Shown here piece after piece: positions 13,787 through 20,510 of a stretch of DNA of 21,500 bases. A model generated the notes under the pieces. The model saw only the letters and a program-made list of their open reading frames with translations, did no database searches and was not told the DNA's origin. Source of the DNA: Candidatus Aenigmatarchaeota archaeon. GTDB lineage: Archaea > Aenigmatarchaeota > Aenigmatarchaeia > QMZP01 > QMZT01. The stretch is from contig DAOWAL010000002.1 in assembly GCA_030634615.1 (NCBI GenBank), forward strand, positions 1-21,500. Direction: 5' to 3'. Every line of letters begins with the position of its first letter. Positions within the stretch are counted from its first letter, which is position 1. The translations under genes and the position numbers were made by a program.

Positions 13787-15451
13787 ATGAAAACAAAAAT
13801 TCTTTCAGGAGGAGCAGACAATAAGAAGGTACCTGAACACTTTCCGCACATGTCGGTGCGTCCCTTTCAGGCAGAAGCAATAGATGAAATAAATGCTGCG
13901 TGGGACACTGGATACAGGTTTGTGTTCTTAGAAGCACCTACTGGTTTTGGTAAAAGCGCAATAGCAATAACACTGGCAAGACAGCGACCAAAAGCATACT
14001 TACTTGTTTCCACAAAAACTCTTCAGGACCAATACGTGCGCGAGGATTCTTATCATACAATACATGTAATGGGAAGATCGAATTTTCCATGCGCTTTAGA
14101 TGAAAACAGAACATGTGATTCTGCTCCCTGTATAGTTGGAAAGGAATGTCCACATAAACCAAAAAGACCATCAGAAGATTCTGTTCCAAAGGGTTCGATA
14201 AAACTTGCAGATGCTGAAAAAGATGAATTATGGATTGACGAAAATTCTAATGTTTGTGAATACTGGCAGCAAAAATGCGACGGGCTTAATCACAATTATC
14301 CTGTTATGAATTACAGTTATTTTCTTGGCGAAACAATGTACGCAAAAGATTTTGGCAAGCGTTCAGTTATGATATGCGATGAAGCCCATAACATAGAAGG
14401 CGAACTAATGCGTTTTGTTGAATTTACAATGTCAGACAAAGACCTAAAACTCATAAACAGCAAAATACCAAGCGACGACATGTCAATTGAAGAATGGATA
14501 GAAACAATAAGCGAATGGAATGCAAATCTTTCAATCGAATTCAAAACAACAGTTGAAAGGGCAAGGAAAGGAAAGGGTGATGATGTCACATTGAAAAAAA
14601 TGAAAAAACTTGGTGAAAAAGTTGAAAAATGCAAATTCATTATTGACGAACTTTCCTCTGATTCTGAAAACTGGGTAATGGAATTTAGCAGAATAAATGG
14701 TATTAGGAGTGTAACATTCCGTCCAATATTTGTAAAGAGGTGGACAGATAAATTCTTTGGAAAAGCTGACAGATTCCTTTTGCAATCTGCAACAATACTT
14801 GATGCACAGGCAGTGGCAAAAAGTCTTGGACTTGCCGAAGATAGCTGCATATTTCTAAGAGCGTCCGGAGCATTTTCACCTGAAAAGCGTCCCATATATT
14901 ATCAGCCTGTTGGTAAAATGACAAAAGCTGAAATTAAAGGAAATCTTCCAAAACTATTGTCTCATGTAAAAGATCTCATGGAAAAATACCCGAAGCAAAA
15001 AGGAGTCATTCATACACATACTTACAAAATACAGGAGTATTTGCTTGAGAACATCAAGTCTTCGAGAATAATAGCAAATCGTGCAGGGGACGGCATTAAC
15101 AAAAATTCGATTATGAGAAAATTTATGTATTCAGACAAGCCGCTTGTTTTGATAACACCAAGTGCATACGAAGGTATGGATTTTCGTGATGACATGTGCA
15201 GATGGCAGGTAATATGTAAAATACCATATCCGAATCTCGGCAATAGACAGGTCAAGATGAGAATGGAACTTGACAATGGATGGTATCAGTGGAAGACAGT
15301 ACTAAGGCTTGTTCAGACATATGGTAGATCAACAAGGTCAAAGGACGACTGGTCTGACACTTACATTTTAGATAAATCATTTGAAACACTTGTTCACTTC
15401 AATAGAAACATGTTCCCTGAATGGTTCAAAGAAGCCGTTGTCATGGAATAA
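13787..15451 (+). CDS. XPD/DinG-family superfamily 2 helicase with iron-sulfur cysteines
   Basis: The protein has 554 residues. Walker A is APTGFGKS at 50-57 and the DEAH box is ICDEAHNIE at 197-204. Between them, cysteines at 102, 110, 115, 121, 157 and 164 include the four that should hold the 4Fe-4S cluster of this family; VCEYWQQKC resembles the usual last ligands. The C-terminal ATPase lobe has ITPSAYEGMDFRDD and the arginine-finger motif QTYGRSTRSKDDW. Such enzymes unwind DNA 5' to 3' in repair. The two extra Cys residues leave the exact ligands open. The gene stands alone after fic, and a stem-loop follows its stop. Confidence 0.9.
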   Translation: MKTKILSGGADNKKVPEHFPHMSVRPFQAEAIDEINAAWDTGYRFVFLEAPTGFGKSAIAITLARQRPKAYLLVSTKTLQDQYVREDSYHTIHVMGRSNFPCALDENRTCDSAPCIVGKECPHKPKRPSEDSVPKGSIKLADAEKDELWIDENSNVCEYWQQKCDGLNHNYPVMNYSYFLGETMYAKDFGKRSVMICDEAHNIEGELMRFVEFTMSDKDLKLINSKIPSDDMSIEEWIETISEWNANLSIEFKTTVERARKGKGDDVTLKKMKKLGEKVEKCKFIIDELSSDSENWVMEFSRINGIRSVTFRPIFVKRWTDKFFGKADRFLLQSATILDAQAVAKSLGLAEDSCIFLRASGAFSPEKRPIYYQPVGKMTKAEIKGNLPKLLSHVKDLMEKYPKQKGVIHTHTYKIQEYLLENIKSSRIIANRAGDGINKNSIMRKFMYSDKPLVLITPSAYEGMDFRDDMCRWQVICKIPYPNLGNRQVKMRMELDNGWYQWKTVLRLVQTYGRSTRSKDDWSDTYILDKSFETLVHFNRNMFPEWFKEAVVME

Positions 15452-15477
15452 AATAGTAATAATTTCTATACTATTTT
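15450..15477 (+). terminator. stem-loop after the helicase gene
   Basis: AAAATAGTA (15450-15458) pairs with TACTATTTT (15469-15477), with a 10-base loop. It begins at the helicase stop codon and ends in a T-run, so it fits a terminator. The T-run doubles as the next gene's TATA region. Confidence 0.45.
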
Positions 15478-15482
15478 TAAAT
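15474..15482 (+). promoter_or_regulatory. TATA box of the lipoprotein gene
   Basis: TTTTTAAAT lies 22-30 bases before the ATG at 15504, the leaderless spacing common here. It supports that start over in-frame ATGs inside the helicase gene. Confidence 0.5.
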
Positions 15483-15503
15483 CATGTTGTCATAATTCTT
15501 AAC

Positions 15504-16349
15504 ATGAATTTCAAAGCACTGCTCATTTCAATTTTCATGATAGCTATTGTTTTTAGTTCCGGCTGCGTATCTGATACTACAACCGGTGGTGCTACAGGCG
15601 GAGAAGTTCAGTGCCAGGAGAGCTGGGAATGTACAGACTGGACAGAATGTGTTGACGGAGCATCATCAAGAGTGTGCGCAGACTCTAACAGCTGCGGAAC
15701 AACCGCGAACAAACCTGCGGGAACCAAGACATGTGAAATGCCGGCAGAGCCTGTTCCTGAAAAGCCTTCAATTGAGGTGGAGGCATTCATGGTATCTCAT
15801 GGTACAACTGATATAAAGTTCCTTAAAGCGTACATACCTGTTTTTGAACTGCTTGGTGATTCTGTTGGCATGAGAATAAGATTTATGGATCGTGTAATGC
15901 ATGGAGCAGATGAGATGAGGGATAACACGAGATTATACTCTGTGCAGGAAGAATATGGTGACAAACTCAGCAAATATCTAAGATGCTTTGCAAGATACGG
16001 CAACCAGAATAACTACCCAGGCAACCTATGCCTTGTCGAAGCAGAAATCGACAAAGAATCATTTGATTTGTACGTCGCATCAGTTGATGAAGAGTTCAGC
16101 ATAACAAAGGATTATGAAGACAGCAAGGACCTGTTCCCGCCATACAACCTTCACAAAGATTTAATTGAATTATATGGTGTTACAAAAACACCAACACTTT
16201 ATGTAAACGGCGTACTTGTAAGCTTTAAGTACAACCCAGAGAGCATAAAAGATGCAATCTGCGATACATTAACAACCCATCCAGCAGAATGCAGTGAAGA
16301 GCTCAGTTCAAGCACGGCAACAGTGGGTTTCGGGCCTGTGAGCTACTGA
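15504..16349 (+). CDS. lipoprotein with thrombospondin-like module and thioredoxin-like domain
   Basis: The 281-residue protein begins with a signal peptide ending in the lipobox FSSGC (lipid Cys21). A Thr/Gly linker leads to a Cys-rich module at 37-77 (WECTDWTECVDG, then C-D-N-C-G and a final TKTC) that resembles thrombospondin type 1 repeats. The rest (about 88-270) has features of a thioredoxin-like fold: a first strand EVEAFMVSHG and VTKTPTLYVNG with the usual cis-Pro. The CxxC site is absent (VSHG at its place), so it is probably not a disulfide exchanger. It acts on the outer face of the membrane. The start at 15504 is chosen because the signal peptide and promoter agree. Confidence 0.75.
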   Translation: MNFKALLISIFMIAIVFSSGCVSDTTTGGATGGEVQCQESWECTDWTECVDGASSRVCADSNSCGTTANKPAGTKTCEMPAEPVPEKPSIEVEAFMVSHGTTDIKFLKAYIPVFELLGDSVGMRIRFMDRVMHGADEMRDNTRLYSVQEEYGDKLSKYLRCFARYGNQNNYPGNLCLVEAEIDKESFDLYVASVDEEFSITKDYEDSKDLFPPYNLHKDLIELYGVTKTPTLYVNGVLVSFKYNPESIKDAICDTLTTHPAECSEELSSSTATVGFGPVSY

Positions 16350-16379
16350 TTATTCTCTTCTTTTGCGCACTTACATCTT

Positions 16380-16631
16380 TCACTTTTTCCGGGATTCGAC
16401 TTCTTTTCCTTTCTTATGGGAAACCGTGATAAGTGCTGGTATCTGTACTATCACGGCAAAGACTATGAACATCCATCCTGCAATTAACCAGTAGTTCAGG
16501 GGATTCCAGAAGTACGTTGCCAGCAGTATGCCCAGTCCAAGTCCGCCAAGGAATTTGCCGAAGACCATAAAGATCAAGTTCGACGTGTGCATGGATTTTA
16601 ACTTTTCGATTTTCTTCTCTAAGCAGTGCAT
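16380..16631 (-). CDS. small two-helix membrane protein (83 aa)
   Basis: I do not recognise the family. A basic N-terminus (KKIEKLKS) is followed by two membrane segments (about 19-40 and 47-70, the latter ending IPALITVS) and a Lys/Glu-rich tail that probably lies in the cytoplasm. It has its own TATA box and a GGTGAT ribosome site 3-4 bases before the ATG, so it is a real, separately started gene. It lies 53 bases downstream of the XRE gene on the same strand and could also be read from that operon. Confidence 0.7.
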   Translation of the reverse strand: MHCLEKKIEKLKSMHTSNLIFMVFGKFLGGLGLGILLATYFWNPLNYWLIAGWMFIVFAVIVQIPALITVSHKKGKEVESRKK

Positions 16632-16661
16632 AATATCACCAATTATAATTGATTCTCCCGG

Positions 16662-16671
16662 CTTATAAAAT
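16662..16671 (-). promoter_or_regulatory. TATA box of the small membrane protein gene at 16631
   Basis: On the minus strand ATTTTATAAG lies 31-40 bases before the ATG. The leader holds GGTGAT as ribosome site. Confidence 0.5.
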
Positions 16672-16684
16672 CCCTGTGATGGTT

Positions 16685-16882
16685 CTAATCTTCCTCGAAT
16701 ACAAACAGTTCTTCTATCGTCGTCTTCAGAGCTTTCGCTATATCATGCGCCAGCTTAAGGGAAGGGTTGTATTTCCCCTTCTCCAGAAACAGGACAGTTT
16801 CTCTACGAACTCCGACTTTCCGGGCGAGATCTTCCTGTGTCATATCATGCTTCGCTCGAAATTCCTTTATTCTCGTTTTCAT
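16685..16882 (-). CDS. XRE-family helix-turn-helix regulator
   Basis: The 65-residue protein is a single HTH domain: [39 protein letters not shown] is split here as [12 protein letters not shown] (helices 1-2), then [11 protein letters not shown] (recognition helix) and [14 protein letters not shown]. The C-terminus [11 protein letters not shown] is typical of the short YozG-like regulators. It is the third gene of an operon with two small membrane proteins, starting 2 bases before the end of the upstream stop region with little spacing. Such regulators usually repress their own operon; the paired palindromes at 17558-17594 are the likely site (inference). Confidence 0.88.
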   Translation of the reverse strand: MKTRIKEFRAKHDMTQEDLARKVGVRRETVLFLEKGKYNPSLKLAHDIAKALKTTIEELFVFEED

Positions 16883-16883
16883 A

Positions 16884-17210
16884 TCATTTACCTGTCCTGT
16901 CGTAGTAGAACAGTGAAATTAGGCATACTACCAAAGCGCCGCCGAACAGAAGAGTGAAAGCCGGAAGCAGTATCTCCAAATTCTTGGTTAGGTATCCATA
17001 CGCAAGAGTACCTGAACCAACCAATATAGTATACATAAAAGCATTCCTTGTCGCTCTTCCCACGTTTACTTCTATCCTTTCATCGCTCATTTTATATATT
17101 GAAAAGTAAGGAATGAAACCCAGGAATCCCAGGAAGCCACCCTTAAACTCCACAAAATACAAAAGGCTAAGCACAGACAAGAATCCCAGATACCACATCA
17201 TGTTCTTCAT
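16884..17210 (-). CDS. DUF3796-like small membrane protein
   Basis: The 108-residue protein has four probable membrane segments. The N-terminal part with [23 protein letters not shown] is split as [13 protein letters not shown] and [18 protein letters not shown]; Gly-Phe-Leu repeats followed by a DER motif are characteristic of DUF3796, a family usually next to XRE regulators. Its function is unknown. The start codon overlaps the stop of the upstream gene (TGATG), and GAGGTGAT inside that gene serves as its ribosome site. It is followed by the XRE gene after one base. Confidence 0.65.
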   Translation of the reverse strand: MKNMMWYLGFLSVLSLLYFVEFKGGFLGFLGFIPYFSIYKMSDERIEVNVGRATRNAFMYTILVGSGTLAYGYLTKNLEILLPAFTLLFGGALVVCLISLFYYDRTGK

Positions 17211-17542
17211 CAGGCATCACCTCTACGATTAAAATAAAATCGCAATCCTAAAGAAAGGCCAGCCATTACAATAATTGATATTATCAATACTTGCGTTGCA
17301 TTCATTTCAGGTATACCAAAAAATTCAGCACCCAGGAAAGTATACCACATGAGTCCGAGCATGAACCAAATTCCTATTGTAGTGGAGTAATGTCCTACGC
17401 GTCCTTCCACGTACATAGTTCTTTCGTCTTTTATGGGAAATCCACTCTTTTTTTCTTTCATGCTAACTCTTAGCGCAATACCAAATATGATAACTATTAT
17501 AATGCCTATTACTGGAATTAATGATCCAAATATATCCATCAT
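17210..17542 (-). CDS. DUF2178-like small membrane protein
   Basis: The 110-residue protein starts with a membrane segment (about 4-25), then a basic loop and the motif KDERTMYVEGRVGHYST, which is the mark of DUF2178, then two more membrane segments (about 56-75 and 84-102). The family is widespread in archaea and Firmicutes beside XRE regulators and has no known function. It is the first gene of the three-gene operon, with a clear GAGGTGA ribosome site 3 bases upstream. Two ATGs occur in tandem, and the first is taken because of spacing. Confidence 0.7.
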   Translation of the reverse strand: MMDIFGSLIPVIGIIIVIIFGIALRVSMKEKKSGFPIKDERTMYVEGRVGHYSTTIGIWFMLGLMWYTFLGAEFFGIPEMNATQVLIISIIVMAGLSLGLRFYFNRRGDA

Positions 17543-17545
17543 ATA

Positions 17546-17594
17546 TCACCTCATAATGTTAACTATTTCTAACCTTATGTTAAATATTTATAAC
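17546..17594 (-). promoter_or_regulatory. promoter, ribosome site and twin operator-like repeats of the XRE operon
   Basis: On the minus strand GTTATAAATATTTAAC (17579-17594) and GTTAGAAATAGTTAAC (17558-17573) are two imperfect palindromes with 13 of 16 positions alike. They are spaced 21 bases, two DNA turns. The first contains the TATA box (TTATAAATA) and the second covers the expected start site. GAGGTGA (17546-17552) is the ribosome site. The layout fits autorepression by the XRE protein. Confidence 0.6.
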
Positions 17595-17668
17595 ATTTGA
17601 GTATTTAAAGTTATCGGTGTATCTGAATCAAAAACATATAACACGATGGTTTCCAGATTTTATTCATG

Positions 17669-17693
17669 CTTTTAAAAATTACTACGAAGTAGT
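17669..17693 (+). promoter_or_regulatory. promoter with palindrome for the gene at 17708
   Basis: CTTTTAAAAA (17669-17678) is a TATA-like box 30-39 bases before the ATG. ACTACGAAGTAGT (17681-17693), a perfect inverted repeat with a 3-base centre, lies between it and the ribosome site AGGTG (17698-17702). It is placed like a repressor site. Confidence 0.45.
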
Positions 17694-17707
17694 TAACAGG
17701 TGTAACG

Positions 17708-18964
17708 ATGAGATTCCGAAAATCAACTTACTTTCCAATAAAAGTTACTAAATACTGGAAGAATCTGGTATACGATGCCATAGATGAAAGGAAAGATCTT
17801 GGATTGTGTATGCCAGAAGATTTTGACGTATCTATAGGGATTTTACAAGGAAATAGTTCTGCAGCTGTTGCCTCGCGATATGGCAGTAAAAATTTATTTA
17901 TGATAAACACTTTTGCTATTTTGTATAATAGTGATGTAGTTCATATGAGTAAGGTGGAAGAGGACAATATGGAAAAACTCATTAATTATTCTACTGTTGT
18001 GTCCAACTGTTTCCATAGGTTCGGGATTGCTGGAAAACCCAATGAAAAAGATGTCCTGCGTTGTATGCGTTCGAAAAATCCGAGAAAAGCGTTCGAAAAT
18101 ATGGTGAGTAAAAAATACACGAAATCTGAAATAAGGGACATGAAAGAAAAACAAGAATTAGACGGTTTCTCATTTGAAAAAGCCATAGATCACCTTTCAA
18201 AAGGTGCTTCTGGAGCGTTAAAGATTATAGATGAAATAAAACCATTAGTCACCAAATACCACAGTACCGGTAAAGGTATACTACATGATAATGTTACAGC
18301 AAGACATGAAACCGACCATCTGGCCTTCGTTGAGGGAAAAATGTATAAAAAAATAGATTGCATGTACATGAATCTTGTTGAAGCCATGAATGCAATAGCG
18401 GATGAACATAGCAGAGTGCCAGTTTCCGTAGAAATTGCTAATGATAATCAAAAAATGGTCGATTTTCATATAGATTCCGTTTTACTAATGGAGGCCGGTG
18501 CTCATGTGTTTAACTTTGTACCCGCTGGGGGCTGGGAAAAGCTGAAAGATAATTATATAGATGTGAAGAAAATGATAGCTTTTGAACTAATGGACAAATA
18601 TATTCACACTCCAGATTGTAACGGCTTACTTTCTGAAAATGCCATTAAAGGTATGATAAGAACAGAAACATATAAAGGAGCTATTAACGATGATACTGCT
18701 AATTACGTATTAAGTAAACTTTCCGGACCATTCAAGAGATTTGTGTATACTGTGAAAAACCCCAAAGAAGTTCAATGGGGAGAAGCAGAAAGAATAAGGG
18801 AAGAATATAACGCTTACATTAAAAATTTAGGAAATAAAGCGCAAACAGCAGCAGAAGCAGTAGTCAAAGCGTACGTGGAGGACCACTCAAGACTGAATCA
18901 TGCATACAGTGAAGCTGAATCATTCGATGAATTTATTGGCACATGCATGAACGACGGTTCCTGA
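17708..18964 (+). CDS. unknown protein with HExxH motif, possible metallopeptidase
   Basis: The 418-residue protein matches no family I know. It has no signal peptide or membrane segment and is mostly helical. ARHETDHLAFVEG holds HETDH at 200-204, a possible zinc-protease HExxH site; E209, E226 or E234 could be the third ligand. A Lys-rich helical region (about 118-165) precedes it, and the C-terminus has an Ala-rich helix (NKAQTAAEAVVKAYVEDH). It has its own promoter with a palindrome and an AGGTG ribosome site. It is divergent from the XRE operon, so control by that regulator is possible. The HExxH could be chance, so the activity is uncertain. Confidence 0.8.
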   Translation: MRFRKSTYFPIKVTKYWKNLVYDAIDERKDLGLCMPEDFDVSIGILQGNSSAAVASRYGSKNLFMINTFAILYNSDVVHMSKVEEDNMEKLINYSTVVSNCFHRFGIAGKPNEKDVLRCMRSKNPRKAFENMVSKKYTKSEIRDMKEKQELDGFSFEKAIDHLSKGASGALKIIDEIKPLVTKYHSTGKGILHDNVTARHETDHLAFVEGKMYKKIDCMYMNLVEAMNAIADEHSRVPVSVEIANDNQKMVDFHIDSVLLMEAGAHVFNFVPAGGWEKLKDNYIDVKKMIAFELMDKYIHTPDCNGLLSENAIKGMIRTETYKGAINDDTANYVLSKLSGPFKRFVYTVKNPKEVQWGEAERIREEYNAYIKNLGNKAQTAAEAVVKAYVEDHSRLNHAYSEAESFDEFIGTCMNDGS

Positions 18965-19011
18965 CATGACCCGCACATTCTAGAACCTATTCCATAGTTA
19001 TGGTTATTGTT

Positions 19012-19293
19012 TTAACAGAGGAATTCATTGTTTTCGCATATGCAACCAGGAAGCAGTTGTTCGCATGTTTCCCCGCTAGGCCCCACTGAATCCCCTGTCC
19101 ACGTATCAGGGAAATTCCCATTCGTAACACATGATAAGTGCCCAGCATTGGCACACGCATTCCTTGCAGTTGTCAAAGGACTAAGACCACCGTAATAAAA
19201 TGGCCCGCCAAATGTGCCAAACGTACTTGCGAGTAAAACAAACGCTATGATAACAATAATCACGGGAATTAAAATCTTCAAATATTTGTTCAT
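19012..19293 (-). CDS. small membrane-anchored Cys-rich protein (93 aa)
   Basis: One hydrophobic segment at 5-24 (KILIPVIIVIIAFVLL) follows a short basic N-terminus, acting as signal anchor or uncleaved signal. The remaining 65 residues would be outside the cell, with six Cys (in ARNACANAGHLSC, ETCEQLLPGCICE and the last residue), likely forming disulfides. No known domain is recognised. Short extracellular Cys-rich proteins with this kind of anchor are common in small archaeal genomes. It has its own TATA box and is not in an operon. Confidence 0.7.
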   Translation of the reverse strand: MNKYLKILIPVIIVIIAFVLLASTFGTFGGPFYYGGLSPLTTARNACANAGHLSCVTNGNFPDTWTGDSVGPSGETCEQLLPGCICENNEFLC

Positions 19294-19314
19294 GTTTAAG
19301 AATTCCTAGCTTGA

Positions 19315-19325
19315 TTAAAAAAGTT
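19315..19325 (-). promoter_or_regulatory. possible TATA box of the gene ending at 19012
   Basis: On the minus strand an AT run with CTTTTTTAAT lies 22-32 bases before the ATG at 19293. There is no ribosome site. Confidence 0.35.
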
Positions 19326-19388
19326 TTTTTTAAGTGGTTCCAGTACCAACCAATTAACTGTTAAATTAAAACAAACCAAAATATTACA

Positions 19389-20012
19389 ATGGATAAAAGA
19401 ATTGAAAATTTTCTTTTGCTTTCCGGTATAATATGTTACGTGTATTTTCTTGTAATACTGTTTGTCATGGGAGCATTATCTCCGGGGTATGACCATACCC
19501 TCAATTACATAAGCGAGCTTGGGGCGCATGACAGTCCTGTGATGATTTACGCGAACTTTTTGCTCTTCTTTGTAACAGGATTACTCTGGGCGCTTTTCTC
19601 GGTCGGACTTTTAAGAACTCTTGGAAAGGGAAAAACATGGACAGGTAAGATAGCATCAATGCTCATGATTTTTTCCGCCATAACGTTCATGTTAATCGCC
19701 TTCTATCCGTGCGACCCGGGCTGCAACAACCTCACCAACACAGGAATCACTCATGGATACATAAGTAATGGGATGGTTTACTTCGCTCTCCTCTCTCTCA
19801 TCTTCCTCACGCTGGGATCTCTGAAAGGAGACTTCCTCAACAAGAAATGGTTTTTAGTTTTCCTTTCAGTTACAGTATTGACCTCGGTTCTCGGTTACAT
19901 GTACTTGATGAACATAATATCAGGACCCATCTTCCAGAGATTGACAATAGCTCTACCGTTCACCCTGATGGGTGGACTGTCTGTTTGGCTTTACAAAAAG
20001 AGTATGGTTTAA
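19389..20012 (+). CDS. DUF998-family integral membrane protein
   Basis: The 207-residue protein has about six membrane segments (near 9-29, 53-76, 87-106, 125-143, 155-175 and 184-202). The outer loop GALSPGYDHTLNYISELGA at 28-46 is the hallmark of DUF998, and a second loop has FYPCDPGCNN, a possible disulfide. No function is established for the family. No ribosome site precedes the start; AT-rich DNA about 28 bases upstream may be its TATA box. It is convergent with the lipoprotein gene at 20037, with 24 bases between the ends. Confidence 0.82.
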   Translation: MDKRIENFLLLSGIICYVYFLVILFVMGALSPGYDHTLNYISELGAHDSPVMIYANFLLFFVTGLLWALFSVGLLRTLGKGKTWTGKIASMLMIFSAITFMLIAFYPCDPGCNNLTNTGITHGYISNGMVYFALLSLIFLTLGSLKGDFLNKKWFLVFLSVTVLTSVLGYMYLMNIISGPIFQRLTIALPFTLMGGLSVWLYKKSMV

Positions 20013-20036
20013 ACCCAGTTATACTTCATAGTTCCC

Positions 20037-20510
20037 TCAACTTTTCTCGCATTTCATCGTCTTTGTGTATTTGTCATAAGAGACATCATCAAAGCTGTTA
20101 TCCATGCACGAGAATATGACGAAGTAGTTCCTGTCATTACATGACATTCCATTTGTCTTTTCAGTGAATGCAAGACCATCTTTCGTTATTTTATATGTCA
20201 ACGGATCTTCCGTAAGTATCTCTCCTTCATTATCTTCGACATGTGTTTTCAATGTATTCAAATACTTCTCCATAGAATCCTCAGGAGAGTTAAGATAGAA
20301 CGTACATGTATTGTCAGGCCTTGTCAGAGTGATGATGTTGAGAGGCTCGTTGTTCTCGACCTCGTTCCATTCAGGATATTCCATTGAGAAGGTTTCTAAA
20401 GACAACGGATTGGATGAAGTGTATCTCACGGGAGGGGGAGTTGCCTGCTCCTGTACGCATCCGCTGATTATGATGATGGCGAACAATGCACTAAGAATTG
20501 CTATTTTCAT
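20037..20510 (-). CDS. small lipoprotein (157 aa)
   Basis: A signal peptide with lipobox IISGC (lipid Cys18) is followed by a Pro-rich linker (QEQATPPPVRY) and a soluble domain of about 125 residues. The domain resembles the single-domain lipoproteins that begin with a FSMEYPEWNEVE-like strand, but I cannot name it. It has three Cys in the mature part plus one near the C-terminus. The start overlaps the stop of the propeller gene (ATGA), so the two are co-translated and may work together at the cell surface. Confidence 0.75.
   Translation of the reverse strand: MKIAILSALFAIIIISGCVQEQATPPPVRYTSSNPLSLETFSMEYPEWNEVENNEPLNIITLTRPDNTCTFYLNSPEDSMEKYLNTLKTHVEDNEGEILTEDPLTYKITKDGLAFTEKTNGMSCNDRNYFVIFSCMDNSFDDVSYDKYTKTMKCEKS

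Noticed and set aside
15381..15503. A longer start for the lipoprotein, inside the helicase gene
   Set aside because: It would bury the signal peptide and lipobox; 15504 has a well-placed TATA box.
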